From positions 20,135,115-20,199,114 of the forward strand of contig OX463865.1 in the NCBI GenBank assembly GCA_949825065.1: a stretch of 64,000 nucleotides of DNA, given 5' to 3'. A program made the position numbers and the translations under genes. Below the pieces are notes generated by a model. The model was not told the origin of the DNA. It was given only the letters and a program-made list of their open reading frames with translations, and did not search any database. Source of the stretch: Odontocerum albicorne (Eukaryota > Arthropoda > Insecta > Trichoptera > Odontoceridae). Shown one piece after another: positions 59,173-64,000 of this stretch (positions are counted from its first letter, which is position 1; every line of letters begins with the position of its first letter).

Positions 59173-59802
59173 CCTTTCCCTTCCAGTGCTAAAAAAATTC
59201 ACGCGTTCCGGTGATGTGTATTCAATACACATGTAAAAATGAGCTATTTAAAATCGGAAAAATAAGAATATTCATAGCCGATCGTTTAAATTAATTCAAT
59301 TTGAAGTCAAAAGTGATAATAATTGAAATTTAATTGCTGAAAACATGAAAAAAACATCGACCGACGTTCACAAAATGGCTGAAGAGACCACCTCAAATGT
59401 ATGCCCGAGAGCGACTGAGACTGACTAACACTGTGTATGTTATACCTCCAAGGAAGAAACACAACTGCAAACTAAGATTCTATTTCTAGCGTTCCCATAT
59501 ACCGAAGTAGAGTGAGACGTGAATAGGGTCGCTTCCTCACCCATAGTGGTTTTTTAGAATGAATATACCTACATCACACACTGGCACACGTTTGATTGTA
59601 TCGGTGAATTTATTCCCGATTTTCGCAATATCTCTGATGTGACCGATAAGTGCTAATTATTATTAATACTATTTTTTCATTCAATGCGTAAATGTATACG
59701 GAGGAATACCTAAAATCTAAACCCAGTATTTATTATATTTATAGAGATATTAAAGTGTTTAGAAGCAATGTGTACTAGTTACACATCACAGGGAAAGAAG
59801 GG
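59173..59802 (+). mobile_element. piggyBac-type MITE, copy 2
   Basis: 630 bp, TTAA at 59169-59172 and 59803-59806; ends CCTTTCCCTTCC and GGGAAAGAAGG. Shares GAATATTCATAGCC-type and CTCTATAAATATAATAAATAC-like interior with 34532-35166. Confidence 0.8.
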
Positions 59803-59977
59803 TTAAGTGTTTTGTTGTGTTCTTTTTTAAAGTTCTTCGGAGATTGGCTTTTATCATGGCTGTCTTAACCTTTGAGGCAGCAACTCTGAACAATGACATG
59901 ACACCCCTGTAAAACCACTTTCGTAAGTTCTTTAATTTTGAAGTCGTCGGCAAACAATAAACATGTCGAATGACTTA

Positions 59978-60178
59978 CAGTACCCAGCGGTAAGTAATAC
60001 ACATTAGGCTTAAGAATCGGCTTTGTAGAGCGTCGTCTCTGTCGCACGATGCGCTAACAGTCTAGCGACAGAACACGTGTATGAATGACAGACGACGCTC
60101 TACGAAGCTGAAGTTAGCCGATTATGGTCGACAGTCTCTTTCTTAAGCCCGATGTGTATTACTTTCCGCCGGGTACTG
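59978..60178. mobile_element. Foldback element, copy B, inside LINE reverse transcriptase
   Basis: Same ends as 55072-55292, TA flanks at 59976-59977 and 60179-60180, separating RT motif B from the FADD motif. Confidence 0.85.
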
Positions 60179-60309
60179 TATGTAGTTTTGTATATCGTCT
60201 ATTAATATGAGAAATAGCAGGAGATCTAAATAAGACCCTTGTGGTATACCAAATCTGCAATGAATTCCACAGAAGACTTGTCCCACACTGTTACGTATTA
60301 AGATCTTTC

Positions 60310-60598
60310 TTAGATATATGATGCAAATATGCAACTTGCATCTCGTCCCACTAATGAGGCCATGTGTTTTCTATATCTCAATATATATCCAAAAATTCCC
60401 ACAAAATTTTCAGATTATTAAATAATTTTAAAACGATGACTAATTTATTCTACTGCTTTTTGTATCTTCATGTTAGTTTAAGATAAAGTTGTATTATTTG
60501 TCAATAATTTTAAGTAATGTATAACCTGTCACATGTTCATTTGTATATAAAGACACTGTTGTGTCGTTAATTAAATAAATAAAAAATAAATAAATAAT
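60310..60598 (+). mobile_element. LINE-D 3' UTR, copy 3
   Basis: CAACTTGCATCTCGTCCCAC to GACACTGTTGTGTCGTTAAT and an AAATAAATAAA tail; most complete 3' terminus of the family. Confidence 0.7.
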
Positions 60599-60899
60599 CT
60601 AATCAGCTCATTGCCGAATATATTGTGATCAATTTGATCGAAAGCCTTCTGGAAGTCTGTATAAGCTCAAGATTTGATGCAAGCTGTTGTGAAAGAGACA
60701 TTTGTAAGTGTATCGTGTTTCCAATAAACCTAGATGGTACTTGGCTCAAATGGTTGCATAGTACAGTATCGTAAAAATTATTGGAAGTACCGAGAGAACA
60801 GCTACAGGTCTGTAATTATGCAAGTCTAGCGGGTCTTCTGATTTGAAGATAGGGCAGGCCCTGGTTGTCTTCTAACTTACGGGAAATGTATTGGTATTT

Positions 60900-61310
60900 A
60901 TCTTCTTCTCAGTGTCATGTCAGGTCCCCCCAACGTTGAATATCACCTGAGAGTAGACATCCTTGTCCCCGGCAGTCCGAAAAAGATCTCCAACGCCCCT
61001 TATATTGTCCAATCACGTATATTGCAGAGCCAGGAAATTTGCCTCCTGCCAACACCTCTTCGACCCTCTATTTTGCCTTGGATGATCAGGTGCAGTAATT
61101 TGTACTTTGCTCCTCTAAGTACATGACCCAAGTAGGACACCTTTCGGATTTTAATATAATATTAGTCAACAACTCTATCAACTTTGGCTCTTTGTAGAAC
61201 CCTCGTGTTGCTGACCATATCCGTCCAGGGTATCCGTAGCATTCTCCGGTGCATCCACATTTCGAATGCTTCCAGTCGGTTCATACTACTTACTTTGAGG
61301 GTCCATGATG
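60900..61310 (-). mobile_element. LINE-F reverse-transcriptase C-terminus
   Basis: Minus reading NRLEAFEMWMHRRMLRIPWT, DMVSNTRVLQRAKVDR, VSYLGHVLRGAKYKLLHLII and GRRGVGRRQISWLCN. The longest copy of the family here. Confidence 0.72.
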
Positions 61311-61849
61311 TTTATACTCAAGTTAAATTACTTCAAATTGAGTGAAAAATAAAACTAAAAATATAGAGAAATATTTTATTTATAAATTAACTTAATTTGA
61401 ATCAACACTTATTCGAGTATAAAGGAAAACTCAATAAAAATGTGACATACAGCAATCTCTCCATTTATGTGGATTTACTTTAATATGGTATATTCAGTTT
61501 GGAAGAAGAGGGATGGAAAAGAACATCCAAGTTATAGGCGCTTAATCATTTTTTTATGTCATTAACATCAGACTGTTTTAACTGTAAGAGCGACAACAGT
61601 AACACTGGAAGATGGTAAGTGAGTTAGGGCTGCGTTTGCTAACAGGCAAACCTAGGCATTCCCCTAGTGGTGCCGAGCAAATGGTGAGAATCCGTGTGCC
61701 ACGACTTCTATACGAGATACTGAAAATATAAAAAAAATCCCCGTCTAGTATAAAGTTGCATCTAATTATAAAAAAAAAAGTTTGAATTTAATCATAAAAT
61801 TACTTTCTTAACTACCCAACATTTTAAATAACTAATTAAAATAATAATT
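61311..61849. other. Intergenic segment, no gene
   Basis: AT-rich DNA; only the AACCTAGGCATTCCCC block shared with 55965 is notable. Confidence 0.4.
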
Positions 61850-62270
61850 TCAACAGTCAAATGTGAAAAAAATCTACTCAATAAAGTTAAACTAGTTGCA
61901 ACCCGTGAAATATTCACGGAAGTAAAACAAATTCTACATTTATGAAAATATATATTCATAAATGTAGAATTTGTTTATATACGAGTATATCATTTATACA
62001 TCGTCCCCTTTTACACCGGTTCAAAAATTTTAGCTACGTATTTAAAATTCGTTCAGTTATCACGGGCCCACCGAGATTCAAATTTCGAATTACTTTCCGA
62101 GAGAATCCAAGTATTCTTCTTTTGCTCTCTCGTATTCAAAATTAAATTCTCATATTCTTTCTTTGGCAACAGCCGTCGTATGGGTTTTGGCCTATTTATA
62201 CTATGATTAAAGTGACAGGCCTGTTTTACTTTACAAAAGCATTGTCAAACTGTCACGTTGAAGTGTTAAA
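61850..62270. mobile_element. Foldback MITE carrying a Helitron
   Basis: AATCTACTCAATAAAGTTAAA before and TTAAAGTGACAGGCCTG after the Helitron match the MITE at 53395-53566; the right end is GTTGAAGTGTTAA. Part of the middle is deleted relative to that copy. Confidence 0.6.
61892..62206 (-). mobile_element. Non-autonomous Helitron, copy 2
   Basis: Minus strand: A|TCATAGTATAAATAGGCC ... hairpin CCGTGAATATTTCACGG, then GTTGCAA, CTAG|T. 315 bp against 314 in copy 1. Contains AATTCTACATTTATG palindrome. No Rep/helicase. Confidence 0.8.
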
Positions 62271-62276
62271 ACCATT

Positions 62277-62525
62277 ATAATTTGTTTTATCAAACACTGT
62301 TTATTCCACTTTTTGTAACGGTATAACCCTAGCGGTTTCGAGGCTTTCACCTCATCATCAGGGGAGTAGGAAAACAATCTTGTTTATGCTCCCTGATGAT
62401 GAGATGTGCACCTTGAAACCGGTAGGGTTATACCGTTACAAAAAGTGGACTAAACAGTGTTTGATAAAAATAAATGACAATGTCTTTAAACCTCCACAAC
62501 GTTAATGCCCTAACTATAAATAATA
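62277..62525. mobile_element. Penelope-derived palindromic element, short copy
   Basis: Inverted arms (TCAAACACTGTTTATTCCAC left, complement right) with CTCATCATCAGGGGAG at the centre, ending CAACGTTAATGCCCTAACTA. Confidence 0.7.
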
Positions 62526-62562
62526 TAAAACCATTATGTATAACATTGAGTTCTACAATCCA

Positions 62563-63053
62563 CGAGGGTCATCCAGAAAGTAAGGTTACAACATTTATCA
62601 GGAAATTCTTCGTGAAGGTCGTCAAGCGTCATACAGTGGTCATTTCGAACTTGTTCTTCAATTTTTTGCACAAATTTGTCAGAAATCACTGCCTAGCCTC
62701 ATCGTGAGTATCAGTACGGCCTTCTCTGAACAACCTAACCCACTTCGTGACATGTTGTCGACTCATCACATCACTACCATAAACTTCCACGAGCTTCCGA
62801 TGGATATTCGCGGCGGTATTGTTCTGCAAAGTCAAAAAAATGATGACCGTGCGGGTCTTGCACGGACGAGAGTTGGCGGGAGCCCGCGACAACCTCTCCA
62901 TCAGAAGAATTTACTGTCACTGAACAAAATGGCCGACAAACACGCGGGACCAAACAAACTGACCGTTAGGATCCCCCCTATACACCAACTTTGAAACAAA
63001 AATTTCCCCCGGCCTCAGGAGCCCTTGTAACCTTAGTTTCTGGATGACCCTCG
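62563..63053 (-). mobile_element. Internally deleted mariner-like element, 491 bp
   Basis: Ends CGAGGGTCATCCAGAAAGTA and CGAGGGTCATCCAGAAACTA (other strand); TA follows on the right, mutated to CA on the left. A minus frame of 71 codons (62686-62901) keeps a helix-turn-helix: NNTAANIHRKLVEVYGSDVM and QHVTKWVRLFREGRTDTHDE. Confidence 0.78.
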
Positions 63054-63055
63054 TA

Positions 63056-63780
63056 TAATAAATACCAAATCATTTAATAAACTAATTAATACTTTTATAT
63101 CTTTTGGTTATAAAATATGTAATTCGGCCTGTTGTTAGCAGATCATATTTGCCAAGTCTGATGTAAAAAGCTTATTTTATATAGCATTTATAAAGGCCAT
63201 TTACATGCTGGAAACTGAAAGCAATTATCTACATATGGAGGGATTACTGTATCACATTAATATTATGATATAAATTCAACAATATTTCGAAACTTTACAA
63301 TTTCTCTCTTTCTGTCTCTTTGTTGAGGTCAATCGATGTAACAGATGAGAGTTTAACCTTATCAAGGCGAAAAGATTTCCTTTTAAATGTCCAAATAATA
63401 ATTAGCAAAAAAGATTTATTTACTTATACAAGAAGATGCTGGAAGAAGATTGACATTAAAATCTCAAATTATAACTCTAAATCGTGTTGTTGATCCTTCT
63501 CGTATTGGAAAACCAGCGTATATTGAGTGGGCTTTCTGCGTTGATGTCCCCTTAGTATGGGATTATCCATACATCGGGACTACACGCTTTGGACAGGACC
63601 CGATTGATACAAATGATACGACGCTGCGATCTCTGTTGTCTCCTACTGGAAACCCGTGGCATAATTGATGGGCTGGACACGAAAATAAATGAGCGTGGAA
63701 CAGATGAGAAGTCACATCATCAGATCAGATCCTAGCTGTTTTCAAAGATAATTTGATATAGTGACTCTTCTTTGTATCTA
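63056..63780. other. Intergenic segment with one repeat
   Basis: 63560-63690 repeats 27577-27700 (TCGGGACTACACGC... GGCTGGACACG). The open frame 63450-63668 spans it and is not supported as a gene. Confidence 0.45.
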
Positions 63781-64000
63781 TACTAAAGAAAATGTAGCAT
63801 GGTCCCTGACGTTTCACAAATTTTCCCCAATACAACCTTGTAACGACGTTCAGTAATTTTAATTATTTTATAAACTTTAATATAAGCCTCGATTCTAATA
63901 AATAGCAAGTTATTTAGGTAAATACATTACATAAAACTCATAATAATGATAAATTGATACATCTTATTACAAATTAGCAAAAATATGGCAGTTTGTTAAT
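63781..64000 (-). mobile_element. TIR element, third copy, cut by the window end
   Basis: Reverse of 44290-44520, starting CTAAAGAAAATGTAGCATGG next to TA. Continues past 64000. Confidence 0.7.

Larger units (their letters stand above)
59830..60880 (-). mobile_element. Degraded LINE reverse transcriptase with nested insertions
   Basis: Minus reading in order: ACPIFKSEDPLDLHNYRPVA (early RT), a DFQKAFDQID-like block, then FGIPQGSYLDLLLFLILIDD (motif B), then after a foldback insertion CLLFADDFKIKELTKV (catalytic FADD). A LINE-D tail (60310-60598) is also inserted. Dead copy. Confidence 0.72.

Overview
The window is insect nuclear DNA. It is AT-rich, its coding sequence is split by GT-AG introns, and its transposon mix (many mariner lineages, Penelope-like GIY-YIG endonuclease remnants, RTE-type LINEs, pogo/Tigger, hAT, piggyBac, PIF-like and Helitron elements) is typical of a large, repeat-rich insect genome. 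I cannot name the order with confidence.

One host gene is clearly present: UVRAG, the Vps38-type subunit of the class III PI3-kinase complex, on the plus strand. Ten exons can be chained from a start codon at 16 to a stop ending at 47405, every junction keeping frame with canonical splice sites: 16-90, 5496-5637, 25943-27252, 29771-29939, 33375-33547, 35744-35970, 36803-36976, 40036-40267, 42468-42554 and 45636-47405. The product is predicted at 1452 residues: C2 domain, two coiled-coil stretches separated by long polar inserts, the conserved C-terminal globular domain, and a disordered tail of about 700 residues. Exon 1 (25 codons) is easily missed. About 91% of the gene span is intron, nearly all of it built from transposons and tandem arrays.

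Layout. Intron 1 (91-5495): LINE fragments, a 42-bp tandem array, an RTE/BovB tail, a complete mariner with an intact 349-residue transposase (antisense), and an LTR-like repeat. Intron 2 (5638-25942): Tigger-type elements, Penelope-derived palindromes, a 48-bp satellite, a PIF-like element carrying a MADF exon, a Helitron, LINE tails, and a Tigger element holding a SINE and a palindromic array. Introns 3-9: four more mariner insertions, MITEs, a piggyBac MITE and several tandem arrays close to exons. Downstream of UVRAG (47406-64000) I see no host gene, only nested repeats.

The most informative signals are insertion histories that can be read directly: a mariner inside a TIR element whose empty site exists elsewhere in the window; a Helitron inside a MITE with an empty paralogue; a SINE whose 3' end matches a LINE 3' end; and Penelope termini with a possible hammerhead-ribozyme core. 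All functional assignments rest on reading the sequence and family knowledge; no database search was run.
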